DNA from: Glycine soja | Lineage: Eukaryota > Streptophyta > Magnoliopsida > Fabales > Fabaceae | Assembly: GCF_004193775.1 (NCBI RefSeq) | Contig: NC_041019.1 | Location: 48,459,928-48,523,927 of the forward strand | Direction: 5' to 3' | Length of the DNA: 64,000 nt | Shown here: positions 14,324-26,844 of the stretch, piece after piece | Position numbering within the stretch: the first letter of the stretch is position 1 | Layout of the letters: each line of letters starts with the position of its first letter | Made by a program: the position numbers and the translations under genes | Notes under the pieces: generated by a model | Database searches by the model: none | The model's input: the letters and a program-made list of their open reading frames with translations, nothing else | What the model was told of the DNA's origin: nothing

Positions 14324-14543
14324 TCCCCCCTCAAATTGATGTTGGTGAATCTACAAGCTTCAATTGGCTGACTAGGAAATTATGTCGTTGACGCGTCAAA
14401 GATTTGGTGAGAATGTCGGCTAGTTGAACAGATGTTGAGACATGAGACAGAGTGATAATTCTGTGATCATAGGCTTCCCTGATTGAATGGCAATTGACCT
14501 CTATGTGATTTGTTTTTTCATGGTATACAAGATTTGTTGCAAT

Positions 14544-17500
14544 CTATATGGAAATTGTATTATCAGCATACAATGGAGTTGGTGTTGCTTGTGAATAACC
14601 AAGTTCTAAAAGAAGGTCTCGTAACCAAATAATCTGACAGCATGCAACAAACATGGACTGATATTCTGCTTCAGTAGAGGATTTAGAGATCGATTCTTGT
14701 TTCTTGCATTTCCAGGAGATAAGGGCATCTCCTAAAAACATACACCAACTAGTAGTAGACTTCCTTGTGTCGAGACATCCAGTCCAATCAGCATCACTGT
14801 AGGCTTGAAGTTGTATTGGTGCACCTACAGGAAAAAAGGGACCACGACTAGGAGTGGCAAACAAATATTCAATGATTCATTGTACTATTGTAAGATGAAA
14901 GTGTCTAGGATTTTGCATGAATTTACTGACTACATGGGCAGTAAAAGAGATATCAGGTCTTGTGATGGTTAGTAGATAAGACTTCCAACCAACTTTCTAT
15001 ATAAAGTTAGGTCTTGTAGGAGTTCACCTTCATCTCGTCTTAACTTGACATTATCTTCCATGGGAGTATCAACCGTAGTTATAGTGGTGAGACCAGCTAT
15101 TGTGGAAAGTTGTATGCAGCAATTGTTAGATTGTAGTGATAGCCTCTTGATCTGTGCCAGCGATGATAATGTCATCTACATAAAAAAGGAGGATCACAAT
15201 TCCTTTTGAGGTCCTTAGTAGAAAGAGAGATGGATCATAGCTACTTTGGATGAAGGAAAAGCCAAGTAGTGTTGCGCTAAACTTTTCAAACCACACTCTT
15301 GGTGCCTGTTTAATCCATACAAATAACGTTTTAGCTTGTAAACAGTATTAGGTAATGGTGAGGACATACCAGTAGGAAGTTTGAAGTAAACTTCTTCCTT
15401 GAGGTCACCATGAAGGAAGACATTTTTTACATCTAGCTGGTGAATTTTCTAAGATTCAGATGCAACAATGGCAATAATAGTCTTCACAGTAGTCATTTTA
15501 GCCACCGGTGCAAATGTCTCTTCATAGTCTAGGCCAAATTGTTGCTTATTTCCAAGAACAACCAATCTAGCCTTGTATCGATCTATTGATCCATCTGAAC
15601 GCAACTTTATAGTGAATACAAATTTGCTGTTAACAAGTTTAATCGATGGAGGACATGGAACAGTGTCCCATGTCTAATTTTCCTCTAGTGCAAGAAGTTC
15701 AGTTTCTATAGCATCTTGCTAACATTTATGCTCCATTGCATTTTTATATGAAGAAGGAATAGGAACAAATGATAAAGTTGTTGTCAAAGATAAAGGTTCA
15801 GAAAAACCATACTTTTCTATTAGTTTACGAACATGAGTACTGCGACGTAAAGAGACTGGTTCTAGTTGGAGCGTTGAATCAGTAGCCAAAGAATGATCGG
15901 GAAGGAGCCTTAGAGGGATTGAAGGTTGAATTAGTGGAACAATTAGATGTCTTTGGTAAACCATGAAAAGAGGGTGAGTTTGTTCTTCTGCAAAATTATT
16001 AGGAAACAATGGCAAAATAAATTTCGATGTAGAAAAGTGAGTGTCTTGGTTAGTAGTAAAAAAATATTCATCTTCTTGAAAAATGACATTTCTAGAAACC
16101 CGAATCCTATGTAAATGAGGACCATAGCATATAAAACCTTTCTGATGGGTTGAGTAACCAAGAAAAGTACATTTAACATATTGAGTTGTGAGTTTGGTGC
16201 ATTTTAGTGGCTGAAGATGAACATAACAGACACAACCAAAGGTGTGAAGAGTGAAATAATTGGGTGTCTTACCAAATAACCTTAAGAAAGAGGAATCATT
16301 GTTTTAAGACTTGAGAAAACAACCGATTAATAAGGTGGACAACAGTTGAAAAAGCTTCACACAAAAAATGGGAGGGCACAAAAAGGAGTCCAACATTAAG
16401 GTACGGACAACATCAAGAAGGACAAGACCTTTGAGATGTATATTCCCCCCATTGTCAAAACGCAGAGTTTTAATTTTTGATGAAAATTGAGTTTGAACAT
16501 AGGCATGAAAGAATTTGAATGCAGAGAATACTTCAGCTTTAGAACGCAAAAAGTAGACCCATGTAAAACAACTATAGTCGTCATTAAAAGTGATAAAATA
16601 CTTGTAATGTGCATGATATATATTACAGGTGCAATCCCCATAAATCACTGTGAATTATGTCAAAAGGTTGATTTACATTTGATTGATGAACTAGAAATGG
16701 TAGAATTTTACTTTTACCAAGTTTACAAGAATTTCAATCAAATTGAACAACACTAAAAGATGGGGAATCTTTATTGCCAAGAACTCTGGATTTCATCAGT
16801 TCATGAAGTACATTGGAATTTGGGTGACTAAGACGCTTATGTCATAATTGGAAATTATCAGCTGCAGAATTACAAGAAATAAAAGAGAAAAAAAAAACAT
16901 GGTGACAATGATGAATAAAGAGGAAAAAGACGTTCAACTTTAGGCCCCTTCACGATCATCTTCCCTGAGTGTTGATCCTGCACAAGACAACCAGATTTTG
17001 AGAATTCAACTCTATAATCATTATCAACTAATTGACCAACTGAAATAAGGTTACTGGTGAGATCAAGGGAAACATCAACATTGGTAAAAGATGAGGAAAT
17101 ATCACCAATTTTTGTAATAGGTAAATCGTTTCCATCTGTAGTGTGTATTTGCAAATTACCAGAGTAATTTGTGACATTGGTAAGTGCATCAACATTGTTG
17201 GTCATATGATTGGATGCGCTAGAATCAAAATACCAACGAGAGTTGGGTAAAGAAGCTTTAACTGAAAGACCCAAAGCAGAAAATGTCGAAATGATCATTT
17301 GTTGAACCATTTCAGGGGTTAAAGTTGACACAAAAGCAAGCGGATTCTAATCCCCATAAACAAGAGTAGTAGAAGAGCCATCAGTTGCAGTGAAGGCTAT
17401 TGCATTTCTTCGTGGTGGTTTGATTTGACATTCTTTTATGATATGACCTTCTTTTTTGCAATAATTGCAGAAATATTTAGGACAACGAGATGCAAAATGT

Positions 17501-18228
17501 TCATGGCCTTTGCAGCAAAAACATTGGACAGTACTCATGTCACATCCTCGAGGTTTGCCTTGTACTGCATATGCCACACGAAGGGATGCGGATTTATGTT
17601 GTTCCATGATTTTCTAAGTGAGGAGACGTTGTTCTTCACAAAGTAGTTCATTTAGGCATTCATCCAAGGAGGGGACAATATCTCTATTCATTAGGTTGGT
17701 TCAAATGCCCTCAAATTCAAATCTCAATTTCATAAGAAATTGATCTTGTTTTGTGGTGTCATGAACGTTTTGGATTGCAATTTTTCATTTAGTTGACAAA
17801 TCTTTGTAGACAATGACAGTATATTCAGTCCAAAGATGCATGAAATGAGAATAAAAATCAAAAATTGAGAGACTATCCTATTGAAAAATGGAAATTTCAT
17901 GTTTAAGCTGGAACCTGCGAGTAATGTTGTTTTGGTTATAAATTTTCTTCAGGTAGTCCTACATCTTTGCTACAGTGGTGAAGGGTCTGAGATTGAGGTC
18001 GATATTAGGCTCGATAGAGCCCATGATCCAAGTCATGACATATGCATCTTTATCCTCCCATTTGGCATGTGCCTCCTTATGCGTAGTTTTGTCAGGAGCA
18101 AAATCAGTTTTGTCAACATGACCTCAAAGCTCCTTGCCTTTGACAAAGATCTGGAATTGGAATGCCCATGTGGAGTAGTTCTTTCCATTAAGATGAACAA
18201 AGAGGACATCATATTTTTCAGTAGACAT
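14544..18228 (-). pseudogene. Copia gag-pol relic
   Basis: Pieces in order on the minus strand: gag from ATG 18228 (MSTEKY start) with in-frame stops; zinc knuckles at 17607-17347 (CFCCKGHEHFASRC and CNYCKKEGHIIKEC); protease and GAG-pre-integrase region at 17331-16870 with active site FDSSASNHM; integrase pieces at 16648-16304; RT at about 15700-15000 with YVDDIII near 15175; RNase H at 14864-14544 with YSDADWTGC and SSTEAEYQSM. The order gag-protease-integrase-RT-RNase H is that of Ty1/copia. Several frameshifts and stops separate the pieces, so no polyprotein can be made. Confidence 0.88.
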
Positions 18229-18458
18229 GATGCTGAGAAAAAAAATCATAGGAGGAGAAAAAACAAGAAACTCGAGAAATCAAGAACAGTACCATGTGAA
18301 CAACACTGCATGAACATTGTCTTGATATGAATAGTATCGCGTGAACAATACTACAACATGAACAATACCGTGCGTGAACAGTAGACTGGGAACTCGAAGA
18401 CTGGGAGTGCAAAGAAGAAGAAGAAACTAGGTTGGGATCAAAACCTAGACTGATACCA

Positions 18459-18716
18459 TGTTAAACTCAGAGAAATTAGGATGAAAACTATGTACTCTCC
18501 TCTGGAGAATTCTCATTTAAATAATATGATACAATATGATTTCTAGCCTTGAAGTTTGCTAAAAAAAACTATATATGGTAACCTATAGTCGGGCTAAGTA
18601 ATTAAGGATATAATTACACAATTACAACTATACAATCATACAAGATATGTTGGTTTAAAGGGCCAATAAATCTGCACAAATAATGACAAATAATTTGTCT
18701 ATCAATCTTATTGACA
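18459..18716 (-). repeat. 5' LTR of the Copia element
   Basis: It begins TGTTAAACTC next to the Met-tRNA primer site and ends TTGACA before the AAATG target duplication. Confidence 0.85.
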
Positions 18717-19044
18717 AAATGTGATTTCCTTAAAAATCCACAACATTCTTTTCACTTAAAAATCTTCAAACACAACATTTTGAAAATAGTATAATTTTAT
18801 TTCCAAATTTAATTTATAGCAAATAAAGGGTCAATTTGATAAAATGTCTTTTAAAATAATCACCTTTTAAAAAAATGTTTTTTTTATTTGAAGTATCCAT
18901 GAATACGCGTAGGCTTAAAAAATCCATGGATAATTTTCAAACGGATACTTGATAGGTATGGGACACGAATTTTCCCCAGCTGGGTGGGTAGCGGAAAGTT
19001 ACTATCCGTGCCCGACCCAACATGTTGCCATCTCTATTTGCAAC

Positions 19045-20464
19045 GAATCAAATTGAAAAAGAAGCCTATCAACCAATGACTGTAGGACATGTCGAACACT
19101 TCCATTAGCTTTTTTTTTATAAGCTAAAGTTTAGTTGAGTCGGGTCCTATGAGCTCACCAGGACAAGCTTAAAAACATATAGAGAGATATTTACGGATTA
19201 TCCACTAGCAAAGTTTTCACATCGGTGACAAGAATTAAACTCACATCCTTATGAAATATGGGTTCATATTTTATCAACTAGATCAACCTTTGTTGACCTC
19301 TCAACCTCTCATCAACTTCTAGCCAAACCATTTGTAATTTTGTTTTGTTTGAAGGAAGTCAAACCATTTGTAACTAATCTATATATGAAACTTTTCATTC
19401 AATGTGAGAAAGAAGCCTATCATTATTAGAGGATTTTCGTGAAAGCTTTGCTATATTAAAATATTTATGAGATCAATTAATAGAAGAACAATGTCAATCT
19501 GCGATTAATTCAGCAGGTAATCGTAGTATAATGGCAATTGATTTCAACTTGTTGGTACCTGCATTATGAGTGTAATCTAAATCCATTAAGTAAGTCTGAA
19601 TTAAGATATGAATAATATTTATTCACAAATATTTATGAGTATAGATACATATATTTGAATATTATAGTACTCATGCTATTACCACGATATGTTTGTTATG
19701 TTTTTATGATTAAGACATGAAAGATCTTTAATTTACATATTTTTACTTGAATTAAATTTAAAATATTTCATTTATAATTTATTTGATTATTAAAATTAGA
19801 ATTAATAAAAAAGGGTTTTACTCCATGATGTAACAACTAACCACTATCAGACAAGCATGGATAGCTAATGTTCTTGTACAAATTTCTATAACGTCAAGTG
19901 TATATTCAATGGCTTTAAAATCTATATACCAAATCACTTTAATTTTTTTGTTTTTGTTTGACAGACCTATCAAATCACTTTCTACTTGTATCTTCTCTTC
20001 ACAAAGTCTTCCAAGTATATGAACAGAGCTTTTCTGAGTGTATTTACATCTGTAGTACGTAACTTGTTTCATTAACTTACAGTAACGGTACGTGTCATTA
20101 ACATATTGTTAACCAAACTGCAAAAATAATATTTGAATCAATTTTTTAGCCAAATTGCAATAAGAATATATTCTTTCCCACGATACAATCACATGTAGAT
20201 TATATTTATATTAAAAATGCAAACTATTTTGCATCCTTATGTTTTTATGTATTGTTCGTCCTTTCTTAATTGTTAAAGTTTATGAGTTTATGGCACCTGC
20301 AAGTGCAGGCTATATTTAATTTAATTTAAAAATAAAACTGAACCTAAATCGATTCCACCCCTAAATATAACTTGTAAATGGATTATTAACAAATAAAAGA
20401 ATTACACAAGAACTACGGAGAGAAATATACATTAAAGTGTAAAATGTTACAATATGATTATTTG
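19045..20464. other. Gene-free spacer downstream of the lectin receptor kinase
   Basis: This 1.4 kb is AT-rich and without a credible coding frame. It includes the 3' flank of the minus-strand kinase gene. Nothing else is recognised. Confidence 0.4.
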
Positions 20465-22516
20465 CTATCTACCAGCATCTATGGACTTAGTACTCATGCT
20501 AATGGAAGACAAATACCCTAATGTTTCAACAGTTCCCATAGAAGACGTGACTTCTAAGAAACCTTCACTCAATCTACTGCTGCCAGAAACATCATGTCCC
20601 CAATCAGCAATATCAGGAAGAGGGTCATCAAAGTTCAAGTACCTTGTGACTTGTTTCATGGAAGGTCTATAATCTGCTCTATGTTGAGTGCAAAGTAGAC
20701 CCAATTTCAGAACCAACTCAACTTCTTCCTCATCATAAAGTGAATCAAGCTTAGGATCAACCACCTCAAGAATTTGACCCAAATGGTAATTCTCAATAAC
20801 CCACTCCACCAAGAAAAACTGATCCGAATCAAGAGGCCTCTTACCTGTGGCCACTTCAAGGAGCACAACCCCAAATGAATACACATCTGTGTTTGCACAA
20901 GCCTTTCCTGTGCGAGTTAACTCTGGTGCAATGTAACCAATAGTCCCAACCACACTTGTTGTGTGTGACACTTGACCATGGTTATAGAGCCTTGCAAGTC
21001 CAAAGTCACCTAAACGTGCATTCAAGTGTGCATCAATCAAAATGTTGCTAGTTTTCACATCTCTATGGATCACCACTTGCTCCCACTCTTCATGCAGGTA
21101 CAATAGTCCAGCACTGATGTCTTTGAGAATGTTGAATCTTTGCCCCCAATTCAAAACAAAGTTATTGTTGTTGTTGGGTTTATATAGGACATAATCAAGA
21201 CTTCCGTTTGGAATGAAATCATAGACTAAGAGTAGATCATTCTTTTTCTTGCACCAACCTTGAAGGTTCACCAAATTCTTGTGCCTTAACTTTCCCAAGC
21301 TTTCAATCTCAGCTGCAAATTCCCTCATTCCATGAAAAGGGCTTCTCACAATCCTCTTGACAGCAACCTCAGCTCCTGTGGAAGGCAACACACCTTTGTA
21401 CACAGCACCAAAGCCTCCAACTCCAATGAGCTGGCTCTCTATGAACCCCTTTGTGGCTATGTGAAGATCTTTGTACCTAAACCTGTGAGGACAATCCATC
21501 TCCCAGTCCTCAAGAACCTCAAAATCCATGTATCTCCTATAACATGTTAGGCAAAACAGAATACACAAAAGGCAAAAAGTCAAACCAGACAAGATGCCAA
21601 TTGCAACATTGACCCAAGGAAATGAGGTTGGTTCTTTCTCCTTTGGTGGTGGCTTTGGAAGGTTGGAAATGTTCAGTAGAGGGGCAACACCATTCACTAC
21701 AAAACTCCATCCTAGAAGATAGTGAGAGCTTGTTTCTTGGCCTGTTGATGCTGAGAAACCAACATACATGCTTTCTTCCATAACATTGTAGAGATCAATG
21801 TTATGATTCATTATAATTGGTTTGCTTGGCCTTGGTAATGGCAAAGGAGCTATTGTTACATTCAGAGTTTTCTTTTCACCATCATATTCTATCCAAACTT
21901 GGACAGCATCAACCTTAGCCATTCTGAAATCTTCCTTTACATTATCAGTGCCCTCTTCAATGTATGCAGCTGGTTCAGTAATGATTGAGTCCATGCCATT
22001 GATGTTGACCCCAACATGGTTTCCTTCAGTGTCTGAGTCATCTTTGTAACCATTTACTGTGTCAAATTCAACTGCAAAAATGTGGTTTGAGTCATTCCCA
22101 TCATTGGCGGAGTTGACAAGACCAAGATAATGGCCAGCCTCAGCCCCAGGAAACTGTGTTGAGGGTGCTATGGTGAAGGCAAGGCCAAAGCCACCAGAGC
22201 CAGAAATTGGGGACACAATTGAAAAAACAAAATTGGTGCTGAAGGAATAAGCATAGGGTTGGAGTGGAGGGTTTGTGTTGTTTTTGTTAAGCATTTGGAA
22301 GGGTGTGGCATAGAATGCATGGCCTACAATATTGGTTGATCTGTTGGTGAGTTTAAGCAAACGGCTGGTTTTGATGATGGAAGATCCTTGAAGATTGAGT
22401 TCACTGTTTTCATCGAATCCTTCAAAGATCACAGCCTTGGAGGCAACTTGGTGTAAGAGAGAGAGGAATAGGAGGAAGACAAGAAGAGTTGGAGAAGCCA
22501 TAAGAGGTATAGGCAT
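20465..22516 (-). CDS. L-type lectin-domain receptor kinase, clade VI-like
   Basis: This intronless 683-residue protein is an expected full-length plasma-membrane receptor kinase. Residues 1-26 form a signal peptide; 27-275 are a legume-lectin domain (VEFDTVNG, NHVGVNING, VGFSASTGQ); about 302-326 span the membrane; 345 to about 630 are a Ser/Thr kinase with glycine loop GVGGFG (365-370), Lys387 in VAVK, HRDVKTSN (484-491), DFG (504-506) and APE-type GYIAPEL. All catalytic residues are present and the kinase is of the RD class. The juxtamembrane VLEDWEMDCPHRFRY block resembles Arabidopsis LecRK-VI members, known in immunity and ABA responses; that subgroup is from recall. The start MPIPLM was kept because it is the first ATG; Met6 would also leave a signal peptide. 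Ligand unknown. Confidence 0.95.
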   Translation of the reverse strand: MPIPLMASPTLLVFLLFLSLLHQVASKAVIFEGFDENSELNLQGSSIIKTSRLLKLTNRSTNIVGHAFYATPFQMLNKNNTNPPLQPYAYSFSTNFVFSIVSPISGSGGFGLAFTIAPSTQFPGAEAGHYLGLVNSANDGNDSNHIFAVEFDTVNGYKDDSDTEGNHVGVNINGMDSIITEPAAYIEEGTDNVKEDFRMAKVDAVQVWIEYDGEKKTLNVTIAPLPLPRPSKPIIMNHNIDLYNVMEESMYVGFSASTGQETSSHYLLGWSFVVNGVAPLLNISNLPKPPPKEKEPTSFPWVNVAIGILSGLTFCLLCILFCLTCYRRYMDFEVLEDWEMDCPHRFRYKDLHIATKGFIESQLIGVGGFGAVYKGVLPSTGAEVAVKRIVRSPFHGMREFAAEIESLGKLRHKNLVNLQGWCKKKNDLLLVYDFIPNGSLDYVLYKPNNNNNFVLNWGQRFNILKDISAGLLYLHEEWEQVVIHRDVKTSNILIDAHLNARLGDFGLARLYNHGQVSHTTSVVGTIGYIAPELTRTGKACANTDVYSFGVVLLEVATGKRPLDSDQFFLVEWVIENYHLGQILEVVDPKLDSLYDEEEVELVLKLGLLCTQHRADYRPSMKQVTRYLNFDDPLPDIADWGHDVSGSSRLSEGFLEVTSSMGTVETLGYLSSISMSTKSIDAGR

Positions 22517-22593
22517 TGGTTGATAGCAAGTGAATCAATTGTGGGGGCCTTTAAGTACGAACGGGTTAAAGCCAAGAACATGCAAGGAAAATC

Positions 22594-22606
22594 TTTTATA
22601 TATATG
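22594..22606 (-). promoter_or_regulatory. Putative TATA box of the lectin receptor kinase
   Basis: The minus strand reads CATATATATAAAAGA about 80 bp before the start codon, a fitting core promoter distance for a short 5' UTR. Confidence 0.5.
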
Positions 22607-22909
22607 ATGGCATATTAACATGTGAATGTGTGAGTGGAATGCACTGCAAATGATCAAACAAGTCTAAAAGGCAAAGTAATTATTTTCAGATTTTCTATAA
22701 AAATATATTCTTCACATTTTTTACAAAACTTAGATGCAGTTTTTAAGTATTTTTAGTAGTATTGTTTTTTAATTAAAATTGGAGTTTCACTTTGATAAAC
22801 ATTTAATGTAAACTTATATAACGTAAATTAGTGAAGCAAAACTCTAATTTTAAATTCAAAATAATACCAAAAATCTCTTTTTTGTTATTTATAAACACAT
22901 AATTAAGTT

Positions 22910-22911
<2 letters not shown>

Positions 22912-22984
<73 letters not shown>
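22912..22984. repeat. (TA)n microsatellite
   Basis: About 36 uninterrupted TA units. Confidence 0.95.
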
Positions 22985-22988
<4 letters not shown>

Positions 22989-24679
22989 CGGATTTTAATC
23001 AAGTTTCTTATGTAAAAACTCAATTGATCATGAAAAAATATTATAAATTTGATCCTTGTCATCATGATGTCATCTCTAACGATCATATGATAATCATTAA
23101 TTCTTTACAGATTTTTAATTTGGTCTATGTACGTGCATTGTATTCTTAATTTGGTCTTTATAAGTAGAGTGCATTCTTAATTTTATGGAGTTCGCTACAA
23201 GGCACAAAAGATTCATGATAAAAAAAAAGAGTAAAAGGAAAAAGTGGAGAGTGAGAGAGAAATATCTCTTTGTATTGATTTGTTATATGCTAAAATGAGC
23301 ATAGTTAGTTACATTTAGTAGGTGTTTTCTTATTTATAATAGTTGTGGGTAACTCCCCTGGCTACATGTTGAGTTCTTATTCGCATTGGGGTTCCCTTAC
23401 CCTAGGTCGAGTTATAACGGTCGTACGTTTCTACTGTTACAGGCGTTACATGCATGCCTTAGGCGGGTTTTATCTGAATTACTAGTCCAGGATGGATTTA
23501 CACTCAAATAATTATCTCCAAGTCGATATTGCTTTGAAGAAACAATATCAACTTTACAAATAAAATGAAAATTTACACTGAAACAGTTTCAAGCCAATGT
23601 TGTTTTGAACCTTTTCAAATAAAATGAAGATTTATCCCATAACAGTTTTTATATTCATGTACTTCAAATATTTTTTGTTTTTTTAAAAAAATTTAATTAA
23701 GAATAAATAATGTGTTCAAAAAATATGTTAAGAGAGTGTATTTGTTTTTCCAGAATTTCTCGAGAATTATTGTATTTTCTCTAAGACTAGGAGCCAATTA
23801 AGACTTGTTTTATAGTTAAAACGCAACTTTGACGTGGCATACTTTTCAACACTGATGGAATGGCTCATATTACTTTGAAGTTTGAATGCTGAGATTCCAA
23901 TCTCCTTGGACGTAAGTAATTAAATTATCTTCCTTCAGCCAATTTTCGTGATTAAAAAAATGCATGGGTTTGAATTTTCTCAGCTTCTAGGCTTAAGTGT
24001 CCCACCATTAGAAAGTGATGAAGCTCATCACAAAAAAGAGATGAGAGCCACACACGATTTTGTATAAAGTCTTCGGCAAGTTGATTTATTTGCATAATGG
24101 AATAAGACCGCAAGCTGTAGGCTTATTATTTCTTTGGTTTTTGTTGTGGTTTCGAAATAGCCAAGCGATGATACCCTTCAATTATTTGCAATTTCCCATT
24201 AAGGGACCACATAAGAAAAAAAATAAGGAGGACCCTAATTAAAGTAAAGACGACCCCACAATCCCACATGCACAATTTTTCATTTTGATGGGAATTTACA
24301 CTAGCTAGCTCTTGAATTGACAACACTATTTTCTAAGAAAATGAAGAGAAGGTTACAAAATGAAAAAGACCTCATGCGTGGGAAGACCGCCATTGTTTGG
24401 GAAGCTTATTTTTGGTATGCCGCCATATTTGCGGTGGATGTTCTTGAGAGAGTTGCGTGGAATCAATGGGAGAGAGGGACGTATGATTATATTTTATAAT
24501 TATTAGACAACATAAAAAATAACAATGTCCCACACAACATTGGAGTTTCTTCATTAATTTCTGGTAGGATCCATCTTGGAGGATACCATACTTCATTTGT
24601 GTCCTATTTTTATACGTTACTTACCATGAGATGGATAATGCTATAGTGACATAAAATACATATTTGTATGCATTTCAGG

Positions 24680-24755
24680 CAATGTTATAAGAACCACTCT
24701 AGTCATTTATTTGGTCGAAATAATAAGTTAACAGATCAGTAATTGATTTGGTTTG

Positions 24756-24842
<87 letters not shown>

Positions 24843-25495
24843 CATAATTTGATTAATTAATCAATCTGAAAGTTTAATTAATAATCATTATCAAATTCTG
24901 ACAATGCACAAAATCAAAACAAGTTGAAATTAAATGAAAAGATCTTCATTTATTATATATTAACTGTTAAATAGAATTATCTTAATAGATCATAATGTCT
25001 AAATTTAAAAAAAAAAAAAAACATTGAACTAGGCCTAATTCTCTAACCCTAAATTTTTAATAACCTTAAGCTTGAGACACAATAGTCGCTCATAGCAGCC
25101 TCGCACTCTCATTTGTCACCCACCTGCAAGTAGAACGCAAAAACTTAGCAGCAACAAAGAACTACAATACTACATAGGCCCTATCAGGAAGGAGTAAGGA
25201 CATGGAAGACACTATTTTTGTGCAAGGCTAGCTGCAAGATTGAGAACAACATGGGCCTCATACATTTCTGAAAAGAGCATCAACATGACAAAATGTAGCA
25301 TTTCACAAAAATGGCGTCCTTTCGATTTTCTTTTAAAACAATTGATCGGGTCATTGGTTTTTGCTGAAATCGACTGGTTCCCACTAGGCCAAAATGGGCC
25401 TCATACATTTCTGATCCTATAGCTCACCTGGCCCGACTATGTCTTTAGGTCCCTTCGAATCGATTTGACTAGTTGGGCCGATTTTCACAACACTG
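24680..25495. mobile_element. Probable hAT-like non-autonomous element
   Basis: The left end reads CAATGTTATAAGAACC and the right end, inverted, reads CAGTGTTGTGAAAATC. Flanking octamers ATTTCAGG (24672-24679) and ATTTCATG (25496-25503) agree at 7 of 8 positions. It carries a (TA)n array and a 21-bp direct repeat (25251-25271 and 25393-25413). No transposase frame is seen. Confidence 0.55.
24764..24841. repeat. (TA)n microsatellite
   Basis: About 39 TA units inside the hAT-like element. Confidence 0.95.
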
Positions 25496-25503
25496 ATTTC
25501 ATG

Positions 25504-26028
25504 TGAATTTTTTATTGAATGAGTGGAAAGTGTTTTATGGTTATTTAATGGATTCAAATAAGATATACTAGTATTTAATAAATAGTAAGTTTAAATACTT
25601 GGAGCTTTACCACCCTTAGTTCAAGTTATAGGTATGCAGCTACGAATAAATGATAAGTTTTTTTTTTTGAAAAAAATGATAAATTTAAATAACATAATAA
25701 AATAGTGTATTGTTGATATTTCTATTTATTTAAAACAATATATTGAGATGAGGTATATAGATACTTCACTCCGTTGTAGGTTACATAAGTTGTGATGAGA
25801 AAGCAAATACAAGGAGAGAAGAGGAGTGGAAAGAGTGCAATCACATAAGTTTTGTTTAGAAATTTTTTAAATAAATATTTATAAGAAAAAGGAAAGTAAA
25901 ATAAATTATTTTTCTTTCATAAGTTAAAATTAGCTTATAGGTAAATCAATTTGTAAAAGTTCTTCTGTTTAACTTTTGTAAAAGTTAATTTCAACTTATA
26001 CCAGAATTTGAAAATCATATTCCAGAAT
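25504..26028. other. AT-rich gene-free spacer
   Basis: No frame or repeat boundary is recognised here. Confidence 0.4.
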
Positions 26029-26344
26029 AGGGTGACAAACCAATTTCCCTTATAACTTTTCGCTTTACCTTAATCTGACTCAACATTGCATCGCTCATAC
26101 TAATCCATGTTGCACCACATTAACCAACCTTTGTGTCTCCGCATCTTTGCTCAATGCCCTCAACCTCTCCAAGCTTGAGATATCACAATCCCACATATTC
26201 AAACCACCCTCAACCTCACCACATGATGTGATCAAAGGTTCCAACGAAAGTGCTCTTCCAACGACGACAGAGGTTCCAACGCTCTCCTCCTTCAACTGTC
26301 CATGCTAGGTACATTTCAGCGCACTGCACCTCCCTTTTTTTCTT

Positions 26345-26720
26345 TTTCTAGAATGACCTTTCTGGAAAAAGGTTTTTGGAACACCTACTTTGGAAGTAAC
26401 AACTTTCTAGGAAGCCTGTTTTGGAATATTTTTCTTTTGGATAAGCCTTTTTGGAACACCTTTCCGGAATCCAAAAATCCCTTTTGGAAAGCCTGTTCTG
26501 GAATACAGGTGATCTTTCAGAGTAGGCTTTCCGTAAGCCCAATATTGCTTTCCGGAACACCCTTTCTAGAATATCATTCCTGACATTTGCTTCCAAAATG
26601 AATGTTCTAGAAAAAGGCTATTCCAAAACACTTTTTCTGGAAGCTGATTCATTCTAGAAAGCTTGTTTTGGAATATACTTTTTGCTTTTAGAAAGGCCTT
26701 TCCGAAACATCTCTTTTTTG
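26345..26720 (+). repeat. Subterminal TTCCGGAA-type repeat array
   Basis: Degenerate copies of TTCTGGAA, TTCCGGAA and GCCTGTTTTGGAA recur every 20-30 bp. A similar array in inverted sense is at 31970-32095. Confidence 0.6.
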
Positions 26721-26844
26721 CTTATGGATATGCTATTTCAGGAGAATTTTTTGGTTACGAAATGGTCATTGCAGAAGCAAATGTGATTTTGTTATTTTAC
26801 AGTTTTAGTCATTTTTATTTTATAGTTTTAGTTTTAGTTTGTAT

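Larger units (their letters stand above)
14067..18716 (-). mobile_element. Decayed Ty1/copia retrotransposon
   Basis: LTRs of 257-258 bp lie at 14067-14323 and 18459-18716. The minus-strand 5' LTR (right) starts TGTTAAACTC and is preceded on the plus strand by tgatacca, so the primer site reads TGGTATCAGTCTAGG, the initiator-Met tRNA type. The polypurine tract GAGGGGGGA adjoins the left LTR. Target duplications are near-identical (AAATC and AAATG). The left LTR start has mutated from TG to TA. Many point differences between the LTRs and broken frames show an old insertion. Confidence 0.88.
13741..19036. mobile_element. hAT-like non-autonomous element, split by a Copia insertion
   Basis: Terminal inverted repeats are TAGAGATAACA at the left and TGTTGCCATCTCTA at the right. 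A perfect 8-bp target duplication TTTGCAAC flanks it (13733-13740 and 19037-19044), the hAT signature. Without the Copia insert the element is about 650 bp. Its ends hold short repeats built on GGATA, GGGTAC and TACCCACT. No transposase remnant is seen outside the Copia element. Confidence 0.8.
22517..24679. other. Upstream region of the receptor kinase; AT-rich with possible LTR remnant
   Basis: It contains a (TA)n array (22912-22984). The stretch about 23170-23520 is less AT-rich, with gagagaaatatctc and a GTTATAACGGTC segment resembling LTR sequence, but I could not define its ends. Short frames near 24060-24500 do not resemble known proteins. Confidence 0.35.

Noticed and set aside
22889..23086. 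Open frame over the (TA)n array encoding Ile-Tyr repeats
   Set aside because: Product of a microsatellite; no conservation or start context.
24317..24499. 60-codon plus-strand frame (WEAYFWYAAIFAVDVLERVAW)
   Set aside because: No recognised family, no supporting start context or neighbouring exons.
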